Shown: positions 16,753-26,033, counted from the stretch's first letter. The stretch: 64,000 nt of DNA from Pararhizobium sp. YC-54 (GCF_025847205.1 NZ_JAOYTH010000011.1:124001-188000); one strand, 5' to 3'. Notes: generated by a model not told the origin, from the sequence alone. Program-made: numbers and translations.

Positions 16753-17562
16753 CTATTCCAGCGTGAAATCGAAACGGTAGGTGGCGGCAAGGCCGACCAG
16801 GAACTGGTTGCGGCTGCCGCCTTCGTTGACGAGGCTCGAATCCGCCGCCGGGCCCATCAGCCGCTTGTATTCCGCAAAGGCGCTGGTTTCGAGTTTTTCG
16901 GTTGCCTGCCAGGTGATGGCGGCGCCGGCACCGATGGAGTTCAGGCCACCCGACGGCGTATATTTCGAATAGCCGGACTTTGCCGCCTCCGATGAACTGA
17001 CGCCATAATACGCATCGAAATAATCGCTCGTTGCGGCCGACAGCCGGGGGCCCGCGGAGACGCGGACATTGCTGCTGACATCGACGAACCCATCCGCCGC
17101 GACATCGGCTACCAGGCCGTGATGGCTGCGAATGCCCTGACGCAACTCGGCGCGGATGCGCAGCCAGTCGGTCGGGTAAACCTCGGCAAAGCCGCCGAGT
17201 TCACCGCCGAAGCGGACAGGATCGAGCCCCTTGAGATCGGACGAGGTATCCTCGTCACGATCGAAGATCAGCTTGCCGACGACACCGGCGCGAAAAGCGC
17301 CCTTGTCGACGAAGGCAAAGGCCGGATTGTCGTTGCGTGACGAAAACCGCACCGTGCTGCCGGCCCGGCCGAGCGAAATCAGCGGCGCCGCCTGGAAAAG
17401 CCGATCGGATGCGCCATCGTATTTCGGCCCGATAAAGCCGGTCGCGCCAACCTTCAGATACCAGTCACCGGACCAGGAATGCTGGCCCTCCTGCGCGTTG
17501 GCGGAAACGGAAGCGGCGAAAAACAACCCTGCGGAAAGGGCAAACAAGGATCGGCTGAACAC
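16753..17562 (-). CDS. MipA/OmpV family outer membrane protein
   Basis: About 269 residues with a signal peptide (FSRSLFALSAGLFFAASVSANA) and a beta-barrel-like remainder that ends in a terminal aromatic strand (ATYRFDFTLE). The frame is open from 17583, but a GTG at 17562 with GGAG 7 nt upstream is the better start. Family marks are WYLKVGATGFIGPKYDGA at the start of the mature protein, alternating strands with YYGVSSSEAAKSGYSKYTPSGGL in the middle, and LVGLAATYRF at the end. MipA was described as a scaffold for murein-synthesising enzymes, while many relatives are simple outer-membrane barrels induced by stress. The role here is open. Confidence 0.85.
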   Translation of the reverse strand: MFSRSLFALSAGLFFAASVSANAQEGQHSWSGDWYLKVGATGFIGPKYDGASDRLFQAAPLISLGRAGSTVRFSSRNDNPAFAFVDKGAFRAGVVGKLIFDRDEDTSSDLKGLDPVRFGGELGGFAEVYPTDWLRIRAELRQGIRSHHGLVADVAADGFVDVSSNVRVSAGPRLSAATSDYFDAYYGVSSSEAAKSGYSKYTPSGGLNSIGAGAAITWQATEKLETSAFAEYKRLMGPAADSSLVNEGGSRNQFLVGLAATYRFDFTLE

Positions 17563-17810
17563 GTCGGAACTCCAGACATACAAAAACGGTTCGTTCCGGG
17601 CCTTATAGGCTTGCCCTCACTACCACATCGTTAACCAGAAAACTTCAGCCATTCTTTTCCATAGGTAGTGGTTACTCGACAGAATAAATGATGTTTTTCA
17701 ATGCAATAGATGAAACAACTCACCACAAGGCCGCAGAAGAAACGCCGTTCCCTGGACCAATCACAGCCGAATTGGCGCGTGGTTCGGACCAAATACAGCG
17801 AAATCGGATG

Positions 17811-18626
17811 TCAGGCCGTTCGCGACTTCAGATAGGTGCTGGGTGAACTCCCCAGCATCCGCCGGAACATCGTGGTGAAGGCAGCGATGTTCTCATAACC
17901 GGCATCGAGCGCCACATTGGTGACCGTTTCGCCCTCGGCCAGACGCGGCAGCGAGGCGAAGATGCAGGCCTGCTGGCGCCAGGTGACGAAACTGACACCT
18001 GTCTCGGCACGAAACAGCCGGGTGAAGGAACGTCGGCTCATGCCGAGATCGCGGGCCCAGTCATCAATGCCGGCATTGGCGTCGGGCGATTTCAGGAAAC
18101 GCCTGCAGAGGCGGCCAAGCCGCGCGTCACCCGGAAACGGCAGGCCAAGCGGACGCTCGGGCAACTGACCGATTTCGTCAAGCAGCAGCTCCATGATCAG
18201 CCGCTTGCGGCGCGGGGCCAGCGGCTTTTCATCCGATTGCACCAGCTCCTCGATCAGGCTGCCGGCAAGCGCCGTGACCTCAAGCACGCGCGGCACATCG
18301 GAGACGACGACGGACGGGCTGACATAGACGGAATGCATGTGCACTTCGCTGATCATTTCGCTGTAATGTTCGAGACCCGCTGGTATGAGCAGTCCGTGAC
18401 CGGGTGGTATCATCCAGCGGCCCCCGGCGGTGCTGACCAGAACGACACCACGGCGGGCGCACCAGAGCTGCGTCTTCGTATGGCTATGGGGCAGCCCGCG
18501 GAAGCCGGCAGGATAGACGCGACCGAGCGCCGGGACGGCTTCCTCGGTGCTTTCAATCCAGGAGAGGCTGGCAAAATGCTCGTTGTCGCCCTGGCTGTCC
18601 GGTCCGGTAAGATCGATTGTCCGCAT
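17811..18626 (-). CDS. AraC-family transcriptional regulator with N-terminal cupin
   Basis: A 271-residue regulator (ATG at 18626; the frame extends to 18662). An AraC-type cupin ligand-binding domain covers about 20-140 (FRGLPHSHTKTQLWCARRG and MIPPGHGLLIPAGLEHY). Two helix-turn-helix motifs occupy about 170-268 (DDWARDLGMSRRSFTRLFRA and VTNVALDAGYENIAAFTTMF). The layout matches the NimR/YeaM group, whose members repress an adjacent exporter gene. Here it is divergent from an Fsr-type MFS gene, with 111 bp between the starts. Control of that exporter by this protein is therefore the obvious hypothesis, and the shared spacer would hold the operator. Confidence 0.85.
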   Translation of the reverse strand: MRTIDLTGPDSQGDNEHFASLSWIESTEEAVPALGRVYPAGFRGLPHSHTKTQLWCARRGVVLVSTAGGRWMIPPGHGLLIPAGLEHYSEMISEVHMHSVYVSPSVVVSDVPRVLEVTALAGSLIEELVQSDEKPLAPRRKRLIMELLLDEIGQLPERPLGLPFPGDARLGRLCRRFLKSPDANAGIDDWARDLGMSRRSFTRLFRAETGVSFVTWRQQACIFASLPRLAEGETVTNVALDAGYENIAAFTTMFRRMLGSSPSTYLKSRTA

Positions 18627-18737
18627 TTGGCCCACTCTCGAAAGAATGCGACCAGAGCACAAAAGCAGGCCATAAACAAGCGATGTAGAGACAGCGCATC
18701 TTCATAGATTCAATATCCTTCGGGCGAGGAAGACAGC

Positions 18738-19937
18738 ATGACGACGATATCATCAGCCAGCGGCATCAGCGCGGAGAAGACGGCCGTTTCCGTCATCGTG
18801 GCCGTCAGCTTCTGCCATATGCTGAACGATATCATGCAATCGCTGCTGACCTCGCTCTATCCGCTGCTGAAGGAAAACTATGCGCTCGACTTCGTGCAGA
18901 TCGGCCTTTTGACCTTCGCGTTCCAGGTCACCGCATCGCTGCTGCAGCCGGCCGTCGGCGTCGTGACCGACCGCTGGCCGATGCCGTTTTCGCTGCCGGC
19001 CGCGATGCTGTCGACCTGCGCCGGCCTGATCACGCTTGCCAATGCCCACCACTTCTATGTCCTGGTCACTGGTGCGTGCCTGATCGGTATCGGTTCGGCC
19101 ATCTTCCATCCCGAAGCCTCGCGTGTCGCGCGGCTCGCCTCCGGCGGACGCCACGGCCTTGCCCAGTCGCTGTTCCAGGTCGGCGGCAATACCGGCACGG
19201 CGATCGGGCCGCTGCTTGCTGCCTTCATCGTCATTCCGCAGGGACAGGGAAGCCTCAGCTGGTTCTCGGTCATCGCGCTCACCGGCTTCATGGTTCTGTC
19301 CTGGGTCAGCGTCTGGTACACCCGTCACCGCCGTAGTTCGGCGGGCCGGAAAGTCGTCAGCCGTACCTTGCCGCTGCCGCGCAATCAGGTCATCTGGACG
19401 CTGATCGTGCTCGTCATCCTGACGGCAACGAAGAACGCCTATCTCTCCAGCCTTTCCAGCTATTTTACCTTTTTCACCATCGAGAAGTTCGGCGTCGGCG
19501 TGCAGGAAGCGCAGATGCTCCTGTTCCTGTTCCTTGGCGCATCGGCTGCAGGCGTGATCTTCGGCGGGCCGATCGGCGACCGTTTTGGCGCGCGCTTCGT
19601 CATCTGGTTCTCGATCCTCGGCGTCATTCCCTTCGCGCTGCTGCTCCCCTACGCCAACCTGTTCTGGACGGCGGCGCTGGTCATCCTCATCGGTTTCATT
19701 TTCTCCTCGGCATTCTCGGCCATCGTCGTCTTTGCCCAGGAACTGGTGCCGGGCCGCGTCGGCCTGATCGCCGGCATGTTCTTCGGCTTTGCCTTCGGTT
19801 TCGGTGGCATCGGCGCGGCCGTGCTCGGCGTCTTCGCCGATCGCAACGGTATCGAGTTCGTCTATACGCTCTGCTCCTACATGCCGCTGCTGGGCCTTTT
19901 GACGATCTTCCTGCCAAAACTTCCAAGCCACCGGTAA
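18738..19937 (+). CDS. Fsr-type MFS efflux transporter
   Basis: A 399-residue major facilitator protein with 12 predicted membrane segments. GAGGAA 6 nt before the ATG fixes the start. Sequence around the first helices (CHMLNDIMQSLLTSLYPLLK, IGLLTFAFQVTASLLQP) and the segment GIGSAIFHPEASRVARLASG are typical of the fosmidomycin-resistance (Fsr) family. GNTGTAIGPLLAAF in helix 5 is the drug/H+ antiporter motif region. The substrate is unknown; Fsr relatives export fosmidomycin and other small compounds. A stem-loop without a T run lies just downstream (19949-19971). Confidence 0.85.
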   Translation: MTTISSASGISAEKTAVSVIVAVSFCHMLNDIMQSLLTSLYPLLKENYALDFVQIGLLTFAFQVTASLLQPAVGVVTDRWPMPFSLPAAMLSTCAGLITLANAHHFYVLVTGACLIGIGSAIFHPEASRVARLASGGRHGLAQSLFQVGGNTGTAIGPLLAAFIVIPQGQGSLSWFSVIALTGFMVLSWVSVWYTRHRRSSAGRKVVSRTLPLPRNQVIWTLIVLVILTATKNAYLSSLSSYFTFFTIEKFGVGVQEAQMLLFLFLGASAAGVIFGGPIGDRFGARFVIWFSILGVIPFALLLPYANLFWTAALVILIGFIFSSAFSAIVVFAQELVPGRVGLIAGMFFGFAFGFGGIGAAVLGVFADRNGIEFVYTLCSYMPLLGLLTIFLPKLPSHR

Positions 19938-20109
19938 GGCGTGACGGCGGGATGAGGGCTGACCTCATCCCCACAACGTGAAAAGCCCGCGGCACCAGGA
20001 ATCCGGGTCAGTGGCATTTCAACCAAATTACAACCAGCGCATTCTATTGTAAGTATTCATCAAGCATTGAGCGCTAAGGTTCGCCCCGGGGACTATCGGG
20101 GCTAATTCG

Positions 20110-21153
20110 ATGCGCAACACGTTAATTGCCGCTTCCGCTGCGCTCGGCGTATCGATCGCGTCGGCGCCCGCGCATGCGGAAACGCTGAACCTGTTGATCT
20201 GGGAATCCTATATCGACCAGACGATCCTCGATCGCTGGACCGAGAAGACCGGCGTTGCCGTGCATCAGATCTATTACGACAGCGGCGATGCACGCGATGA
20301 GGTGCTTTCGGATCCCGGCAGCAATATCGACCTTGCCGTCATCGGCGAAAACGGGGCCGGCCTGTTTGGCAAACGCGGTGTGCTGGAGCCGTTGTCGGAC
20401 AAGAACGTCGCGTCGATGAAAGACTACAAGGCCGAGTGGACCTCGCGGTGCGCCGGCTATGCCATGCCTTATCTCTGGGGCACGATGGGCATCGTCTACC
20501 GGTCCGACATGGTCAAGGCCACGCCGGCGTCGTGGAACGACCTGATGTCGCCGGACCCGGCGCTGAAAAAACATATCGCCATGTATGACGATCACAACGA
20601 GGCCTTCGTTGCGCCGCTGGCCATGCTGGGCAAATCCATCAACGCCAACGACAACGAGACACTGAAAGCCGCCTTCGAAGTCATGAAGAAGCAGGCGCCC
20701 TTCGTTCTCACCTACGACTATGTGATCACCTCGATCCAGAACCCTGAACACGGCCAGGACATCTATATGGCGCTGGCCTATAGCGGCGATCAGCATGTGC
20801 TCAACGAAAAGGCCGGCACGCCCGGCCTCTGGCGCTACGCGGTGCCGAAGGAAGGCACGCTCTCTTGGCTCGACTGCATGGCCGTCACCGCCGCCTCGCC
20901 GCGCAAGGGGCTTGCGCTGCAATTGCTTGACTTCATCGGCTCGCCGCAAAATGCGGCCGCCAACGCCGAGGCCCTGACGATGCCCACCGCCAGCGAAAAG
21001 GCGCTCGAACTGATCCCGGCAGAGATGCGATCCAACCGGGAAATATATCCGTCCGCCGATATTCTCGCCAAGAGCCAGTACCAGAAGGAATTGTCGATCC
21101 AATCTATCCAGACGCGCCGGCGCATCATCAGCTCGATGGCAAACTTCCAGTGA
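20110..21153 (+). CDS. PotD/NspS-like periplasmic binding protein coupled to a c-di-GMP enzyme
   Basis: A 347-residue periplasmic binding protein of the polyamine (PotD/PotF) class, with signal peptide MRNTLIAASAALGVSIASA-PAHA. Mature protein begins ETLNLLIWESYIDQTILDRW, the strand and helix found at the start of PotD. Next come GDARDEVLSDPGSNIDLAVI, a YLWGTMGIVYRSD segment, and WLDCMAVTAASPRKGLALQ in the second lobe. No ABC permease or ATPase gene is adjacent. Instead the stop overlaps the GTG start of a membrane GGDEF-EAL gene (GTGA, 21150-21153), so translation is coupled. This layout is that of NspS-MbaA of Vibrio cholerae, where the binding protein senses norspermidine and spermidine. 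The ligand in this organism is unknown; a polyamine is the natural guess. Confidence 0.85.
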   Translation: MRNTLIAASAALGVSIASAPAHAETLNLLIWESYIDQTILDRWTEKTGVAVHQIYYDSGDARDEVLSDPGSNIDLAVIGENGAGLFGKRGVLEPLSDKNVASMKDYKAEWTSRCAGYAMPYLWGTMGIVYRSDMVKATPASWNDLMSPDPALKKHIAMYDDHNEAFVAPLAMLGKSINANDNETLKAAFEVMKKQAPFVLTYDYVITSIQNPEHGQDIYMALAYSGDQHVLNEKAGTPGLWRYAVPKEGTLSWLDCMAVTAASPRKGLALQLLDFIGSPQNAAANAEALTMPTASEKALELIPAEMRSNREIYPSADILAKSQYQKELSIQSIQTRRRIISSMANFQ

Positions 21154-23543
21154 CACTTGGCAAACGCGCGTTCTTCCTGATCTTTCCGGTCGTCCTGGCA
21201 GGCTACCTCGTGGCCGCGCTCTCGGTCTATTTTGTGCAGGCACATTCCGTTCTGGCGCTGGAGCGGACGCGGCTTTCGCAACAGTTCGACCATATGGCGG
21301 CGTTGTTTCGCAACGAGGTCAGCCAGAGCCGAAGCTTTCTCTACTCGATCCTCGAGGGCAACGCGGTCCGCCTGTTCGTGTCGGAACCGGATGAAGCCTA
21401 CCGCAACAACGCGCTTGGCCTGCGGCTGCAGCAGAGTGTCCGCTCGCTGTCCGACGATCCGAAGAAATTCATCTCCTTCGCCATCCTCAATCCCGACCTG
21501 GCACCGGGTTATTATTTCGAGAACAGCGATGACCCCTTCGCCGAGATCGGTGCGCCGCAATTGGCGCTGGCAAGCCGGCTCACCGGCGGCAGCCAGTTGC
21601 GGGATTGGAGCTTCTTGCACGAAGCCGGGGCACGTCCGTTGATCGTCTACTCGGAATTCATCGACCCGGTAACCTTCAGCCGCCCGCTGCCGAGTGCAAA
21701 ATCGGACGCGCTTCTTGTCCAGGTGGCAATCGAACCGACGCAGTTTCTGAGCATGCAACGCGCCCTTCAGCATGAATATGAAACCGCGATCCGTTTCGAG
21801 TCCGCGCCGCAGCTGCAACCATCCGGCAGCCTTTCCGCATCCGTCCGGATGGCGCCTTCGTTGTTTGCAACGCTGACGGTTCCGCCATCCCACGGTTCCG
21901 GCAATGTGGTTCAGATGAAATTGCTCCTGGGATTGGGGGCGCTGGTGATGAGCCTTCTCTCCGTCGGCCTGATGATCGTCCTCATCCGCCGGTTCATCAC
22001 CAACCCGATCGCAGCTCTCGACCGGCAGGTGACGGCGGTGATGAGCGGCGAGAACGACGGCATCGCGGAAACCGGTGCCGAGGGCGAAATCGGCCGGTTG
22101 ACCGGCAATATCAAGCAGTTGCACGATCAATCGCAGCGCGCATTGAAACTGGTGCAGCAGACATCCTGGACCGACACGCTGACTGGCATCAGCAACCGCG
22201 CCCATTTCAATATGCTGGCCGCTGATGTCGTCCACCAGGTCACGGCGCAGCGCGGCCATTGCAGCCTTCTGTTCATCGACATCGACCACTTCAAGTTCGT
22301 CAACGACAAATACGGTCACGAGGTCGGCGATGACCTCTTGAAGATGCTGGCGCTGCGGATCGAGAACGCGATCAGCGTGATCGCCACGCGAAGGGCGCTG
22401 CCACCGTTTGTCTTTGCCCGCCTGTCCGGCGACGAATTTGCCGTTCTCGTGCAATCGACGCCGCGTGACGGCACGATCCGCGAAATGTGCGCTGCGATCC
22501 TTGCGCTGTTTTCCAACGGCTTCGAGGTCCGCGGCAAGCACTACCCTGTCACCGCCAGCATCGGCGTCGCCATCTGCCCGACGGATGCCACCAACCTTGC
22601 CGAACTGATTTCCAATGCCGATGCGGCGATGTATCAGGCAAAGACCAACGGCAAGAACCGCTCCTCGCGCTTCTCGCGGGCGCTGCAGGACAAGCGCGAC
22701 CGTATCCGCCATATCCAGGAGGAACTCCGCCAGGTCGATCCCGACGAGCAGTTCCACCTCGTCTACATGCCGATCGTTGATGCTAGCGGCAAGGTGACCG
22801 GTTGCGAGGCCCTGCTGCGCTGGGTCTCGCCGGCGCTTGGTAACGTCACGCCCGACGAATTCGTGCCGATCGCCGAAAGCACCGGCCTGTTTACCAAAAT
22901 CGACTGGTGGGTGATCAACCGGGCTATGTCGGAACACCACCGGCTGAAGCAGCTGTTCGGACCCGACACCGTGCTTGCGATCAACATCTCGTCGGCGGAA
23001 CTTCACTCCAAATCGATCAGCGGCTATTTTTCCGACTGCGCGGCACGGCACGGGCTCGATCCGCAGACCATCGAGATCGAACTGACCGAAACCTATGCCG
23101 TCAAGCTTGGCGACCAGCTGCACCGGAATATCGAGACCCTGCGTGAACGGGGCTTCCGCATCTCGATCGACGATTTCGGCGCCGGTTATACCTCGGTGCA
23201 ACAGGTCATCGAATATACCGCCGACACCATCAAGCTCGATCGGGCACTGGTGCAAAACCTTGCCCACGCAGGGTCCCTGCCGGCCTTGAAGGCGATGATC
23301 GCTCTCTGTCACGCGCAGAACATGGCAGTCGTCGGCGAAGGGGTCGATACCGACGAGAAGCTGGCGATGCTGACGGCAGCCGGCTGCGACCATTTCCAGG
23401 GCTATCTTATCTGCAAACCGCTGATGCTCCCCGATTTGACCATCTGGGCGTTGAAACAGACGGCGAGAATTGCCGGTGCCGCAGACGGTCACGTGCCGGT
23501 CCACGGCCACAGTCGCCTTCCGGTGTCCTCTGATCTGCTCTGA
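21150..23543 (+). CDS. Membrane GGDEF-EAL c-di-GMP enzyme (MbaA-like)
   Basis: A 797-residue inner-membrane protein. Helix 1 (about 8-29) and helix 2 (about 256-279) bracket a 225-residue periplasmic sensor domain. A HAMP-like linker (280-330) leads to a GGDEF domain (DTLTGISNRAHF at 342; SGDEF at 426-430) and an EAL domain (EALLRW 553-558, NISSAE, ETYAVK, DDFGAGY 674-680, IKLDRALV, GEGVD). The EAL catalytic set looks complete. SGDEF retains the metal and catalytic acids, so both synthesis and hydrolysis of c-di-GMP are possible. No RxxD inhibitory site is evident. It is translated by GTG start overlap with the upstream binding-protein gene, which suggests that the bound binding protein signals through the periplasmic domain. 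Confidence 0.9.
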   Translation: MTLGKRAFFLIFPVVLAGYLVAALSVYFVQAHSVLALERTRLSQQFDHMAALFRNEVSQSRSFLYSILEGNAVRLFVSEPDEAYRNNALGLRLQQSVRSLSDDPKKFISFAILNPDLAPGYYFENSDDPFAEIGAPQLALASRLTGGSQLRDWSFLHEAGARPLIVYSEFIDPVTFSRPLPSAKSDALLVQVAIEPTQFLSMQRALQHEYETAIRFESAPQLQPSGSLSASVRMAPSLFATLTVPPSHGSGNVVQMKLLLGLGALVMSLLSVGLMIVLIRRFITNPIAALDRQVTAVMSGENDGIAETGAEGEIGRLTGNIKQLHDQSQRALKLVQQTSWTDTLTGISNRAHFNMLAADVVHQVTAQRGHCSLLFIDIDHFKFVNDKYGHEVGDDLLKMLALRIENAISVIATRRALPPFVFARLSGDEFAVLVQSTPRDGTIREMCAAILALFSNGFEVRGKHYPVTASIGVAICPTDATNLAELISNADAAMYQAKTNGKNRSSRFSRALQDKRDRIRHIQEELRQVDPDEQFHLVYMPIVDASGKVTGCEALLRWVSPALGNVTPDEFVPIAESTGLFTKIDWWVINRAMSEHHRLKQLFGPDTVLAINISSAELHSKSISGYFSDCAARHGLDPQTIEIELTETYAVKLGDQLHRNIETLRERGFRISIDDFGAGYTSVQQVIEYTADTIKLDRALVQNLAHAGSLPALKAMIALCHAQNMAVVGEGVDTDEKLAMLTAAGCDHFQGYLICKPLMLPDLTIWALKQTARIAGAADGHVPVHGHSRLPVSSDLL

Positions 23544-23600
23544 AGCGCCTGTATCGCAGGCATTGTGCCGATTTCGCCTTGACCTTGGAGCGCCCTCGCC

Positions 23601-23874
23601 TTAGAGCCCCGTACGATAAATGAGGCACATTCTGCCGGAAGGTTTTTTTGTCAGGAAGCGGGCTTTTGTCGAAGGGCATACCCAACAGGTACGTTCGAGA
23701 CAAAAGCCCGCTTCCTGACAAAAAAAGCATCCGGCCCTCCGGGTTGACTGAAATCGGCCGCCCACTGCGTCGGATGGCTTGACCGATGGGGCGGCATCGC
23801 TCCGCGCCATCCTTCTGGTGGATCGGCCGATTTGAGACAACAGAATGTGCCTCATTTATCGTACGGGGCTCTAA
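23601..23874. mobile_element. 274-bp palindromic element with perfect 34-bp inverted ends (MITE-like)
   Basis: The outermost 34 bp at 23601-23634 and 23841-23874 are exact reverse complements; each ends TTAGAG/CTCTAA. Inside are two more hairpins. One has perfect 28-bp arms (23643-23670 and 23699-23726). The other has AAATCGGCCG (23751-23760) against CGGCCGATTT (23824-23833), with GGATGGC and GCCATCC nested in it. TA dinucleotides sit at both outer ends. There is no convincing coding frame or transposase. It fills most of the gap between the GGDEF-EAL gene and purD. A related 29-bp unit occurs at 59668-59696. Either a non-autonomous transposable element or a structured intergenic repeat fits. 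Confidence 0.75.
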
Positions 23875-23909
23875 CCGCACCTCAACACTGCGGATTGCGG
23901 GAGTAGGCG

Positions 23910-25181
23910 ATGAAAGTTCTGTTGATCGGGTCAGGCGGGCGCGAACATGCGCTGGCATGGAAACTGGCGCAATCGCCGCGTCTGACGGCACTCTATGCGG
24001 CTCCCGGCAATCCCGGCATCGCCGAAGAGGCGACAATCGTCGATGTCGATACCGCCGACAACGCCGCGGTTCTGGCCTTCTGCCGCAGGGAAGCGATCGA
24101 CTTCGTCGTTGTCGGCCCGGAAGCACCACTGGTCGCTGGTCTTGCCGACACGCTGCGCAACGGCGGCATCGCGGTCTTCGGACCTTCGGCGGCTGCCGCC
24201 CAGCTTGAGGGCTCCAAGGGGTTCACCAAGGACATCTGCGCCAAATACAACATCCCGACCGGCGCCTATCAGCGCTTCACCTCCGCCGAACCGGCAAAGG
24301 CCTATATCCGTCAAAACGGCGCCCCCATCGTCATCAAGGCCGATGGACTTGCCGCCGGCAAGGGCGTCACGGTTGCCATGTCGCTGGAGGACGCGCTTGA
24401 TGCGGTCGATAGCTGCTTTTCCGGCGCCTTCGGTGCCGCCGGTGCCGAAGTGGTCGTCGAAGCCTATCTCGACGGCGAGGAAGCAAGCTTTTTCTGCCTG
24501 TGCGACGGCACGTCGGCGCTGGCGCTGGCATCGGCCCAGGATCACAAGCGCGTCGGCGACGGCGACACCGGCCCGAACACAGGCGGCATGGGCGCCTATT
24601 CGCCCGCACCGGTGATGACGCCTGACATGGTCGAGCGCACGATGCGCGACATTATCGAGCCGACGATCGCCGGCATGGCCGATAGCGGCCACCCCTTCAC
24701 GGGCGTGCTGTTTGCCGGCCTGATGATCACCGCCAAGGGGCCGGAACTGATCGAATACAATGTCCGCTTCGGCGACCCGGAGTGCCAGGTGCTGATGATG
24801 CGGTTGAAGAGCGACCTCCTGCCGCTGCTCCATGCCGCTGCCACCGGCACGCTGGCCTCCGTCAGCGCCGAATGGCGCGACGAGGCGGCCCTGACAGTGG
24901 TGATGGCCTCGAAGGGCTATCCGGGTGCTTACGAGAAGAACACGCCCATTGCGAAGCTTCCTGAGGCGGAGGCAGGGACCAAGGTGTTCCATGCCGGAAC
25001 GGCGCTGAAGGACGGACAATTGGTCGCCACCGGTGGCCGCGTGCTCAACGTGACGGCGATGGGCAGCACCGTCAGCGACGCCAAGGACAGGGCCTACGCG
25101 GCGCTTGACCGGGTGGAATGGGACAACGGCTTTAGTCGTCGCGATATCGGCTGGCAGGCGGTCGAGCGCGAAAAGGCCTGA
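23910..25181 (+). CDS. purD: Phosphoribosylamine-glycine ligase
   Basis: Second step of purine synthesis: joins 5-phosphoribosylamine and glycine with ATP to give GAR. The 423-residue length is standard. The N-terminal domain begins [19 protein letters not shown]. The ATP-grasp region shows [32 protein letters not shown], and [12 protein letters not shown]. The conserved [20 protein letters not shown] and the metal-binding [14 protein letters not shown] follow. The C-terminal domain ends VERDIGW-type ([15 protein letters not shown]). A strong purine-rich ribosome site (GGGAGTAGG) precedes the ATG. The gene is alone, as usual in Rhizobiales, directly behind the 274-bp palindromic element. Confidence 0.97.
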   Translation: MKVLLIGSGGREHALAWKLAQSPRLTALYAAPGNPGIAEEATIVDVDTADNAAVLAFCRREAIDFVVVGPEAPLVAGLADTLRNGGIAVFGPSAAAAQLEGSKGFTKDICAKYNIPTGAYQRFTSAEPAKAYIRQNGAPIVIKADGLAAGKGVTVAMSLEDALDAVDSCFSGAFGAAGAEVVVEAYLDGEEASFFCLCDGTSALALASAQDHKRVGDGDTGPNTGGMGAYSPAPVMTPDMVERTMRDIIEPTIAGMADSGHPFTGVLFAGLMITAKGPELIEYNVRFGDPECQVLMMRLKSDLLPLLHAAATGTLASVSAEWRDEAALTVVMASKGYPGAYEKNTPIAKLPEAEAGTKVFHAGTALKDGQLVATGGRVLNVTAMGSTVSDAKDRAYAALDRVEWDNGFSRRDIGWQAVEREKA

Positions 25182-25291
25182 CCGGTCGCGGCCGGTCAAT
25201 TGCAAAACTCATTCAATTTTTACCAATTCTCCTGACGGGAACGTAACGGAGAACGGATATTTTCCTCTCACTCATTCAGAGGAGAAAGCCG

Positions 25292-25819
25292 ATGCGCGCC
25301 CTATTGTTCACACTCGCAAGCCTGGCTGCGGCCGGCACGGCCGGCGCGTCCTCGCTCGAAAACGTGATCGCCGGGGAGCGTGTCAACCACAGCATCTCGC
25401 AGCTCTCCTGCGGCCAATGCCCGCCGCTGGTGGTCAAAAAGAAAACCGGCTACATCCTACCGGACGTCGCGCCGGGAACTGACCGGGTGGAGCTGAAGGA
25501 AATCAACGGCGAGATGAAACTGGTTCGCACCGAAGCCTGGCTCGGCGGCTCGCCGGTCGTTTTCATCAGCAAGGCATCGGACAACGACATCAAGCAGGCG
25601 CAGGCCAAAACGCCGCCTGCAGGCGCTCTGGCGGAGGCTGCAACGGCGAATGCACAGCCGGTCGAAGCCCAGGCAACGGCCACTCTTGAGATCATCGATA
25701 AGGCTGCCAAAACAAGTTCCCTCGGTCAGGCATCGATGACTGGAATGGCCGCGGTAACGCCGCAAGACAGCCGGTCACAAGAAGTTGATCTGGAAAACTT
25801 CCAACTTCGGCTAAAATGA
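25292..25819 (+). CDS. Secreted hypothetical protein (HPE1-like domain family, tentative)
   Basis: A 175-residue protein with a clear signal peptide (MRALLFTLASLAAAGTAGA) and a strong ribosome site (GAGGAGAAAG). The mature protein has a conserved-looking core with a CGQCPPLVVKK motif (two Cys, possible disulfide), then TGYILPDVAPGTDRVELKEI and TEAWLGGSPVVFISKA. The last 70 residues are Ala/Gln/Thr rich and probably disordered. I link the CxxCPP motif from memory to the rhizobial and agrobacterial family annotated as HPE1-like plant virulence effectors. That name is not evidence of a virulence role. A terminator follows at 25896-25930. Confidence 0.6.
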   Translation: MRALLFTLASLAAAGTAGASSLENVIAGERVNHSISQLSCGQCPPLVVKKKTGYILPDVAPGTDRVELKEINGEMKLVRTEAWLGGSPVVFISKASDNDIKQAQAKTPPAGALAEAATANAQPVEAQATATLEIIDKAAKTSSLGQASMTGMAAVTPQDSRSQEVDLENFQLRLK

Positions 25820-25895
25820 CACCCGACCTTCCTGTCCCTGCCCCAACCAGCCGCGCATAAAAGGCTGATCGGGTCTTCGCCCTCCAGGCGAAAGG

Positions 25896-25930
25896 TTGCG
25901 CCCCTGAGAGAAGCAGGGGCGCAATTTTTT
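25896..25930 (+). terminator. Intrinsic terminator
   Basis: Perfect 11-bp stem (TTGCGCCCCTG, 25896-25906; CAGGGGCGCAA, 25914-25924), 7-nt loop, six T. It ends the transcript of the secreted protein at 25292-25819. Confidence 0.9.
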
Positions 25931-26033
25931 GCGCTGTGCTCCGGCCCAATCCAGGATCATCCGCTCCTGCCGTCCGGCAACGCAATCAATTTGGCCGCAA
26001 AACCAGTAACGGCTGCCCACCCGCCAACGACCG

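Noticed and set aside
18753..19931. 392-codon minus-strand frame rich in Asp/Glu/Arg
   Set aside because: Mirror of the Fsr gene; charged low-complexity composition is the antisense of hydrophobic codons.
20835..23510. 891-codon open frame on the minus strand
   Set aside because: It lies opposite the binding-protein and GGDEF-EAL genes, has no recognisable domain and a composition typical of antisense frames in GC-rich coding DNA.
23601..23874. Coding frames inside the 274-bp palindromic element
   Set aside because: They are created by the inverted arms on both strands and show no protein-like composition.
25292..25819. Calling this a plant virulence effector
   Set aside because: Only a remembered family name supports it; there is no secretion-system context, so it is described as a secreted hypothetical protein.
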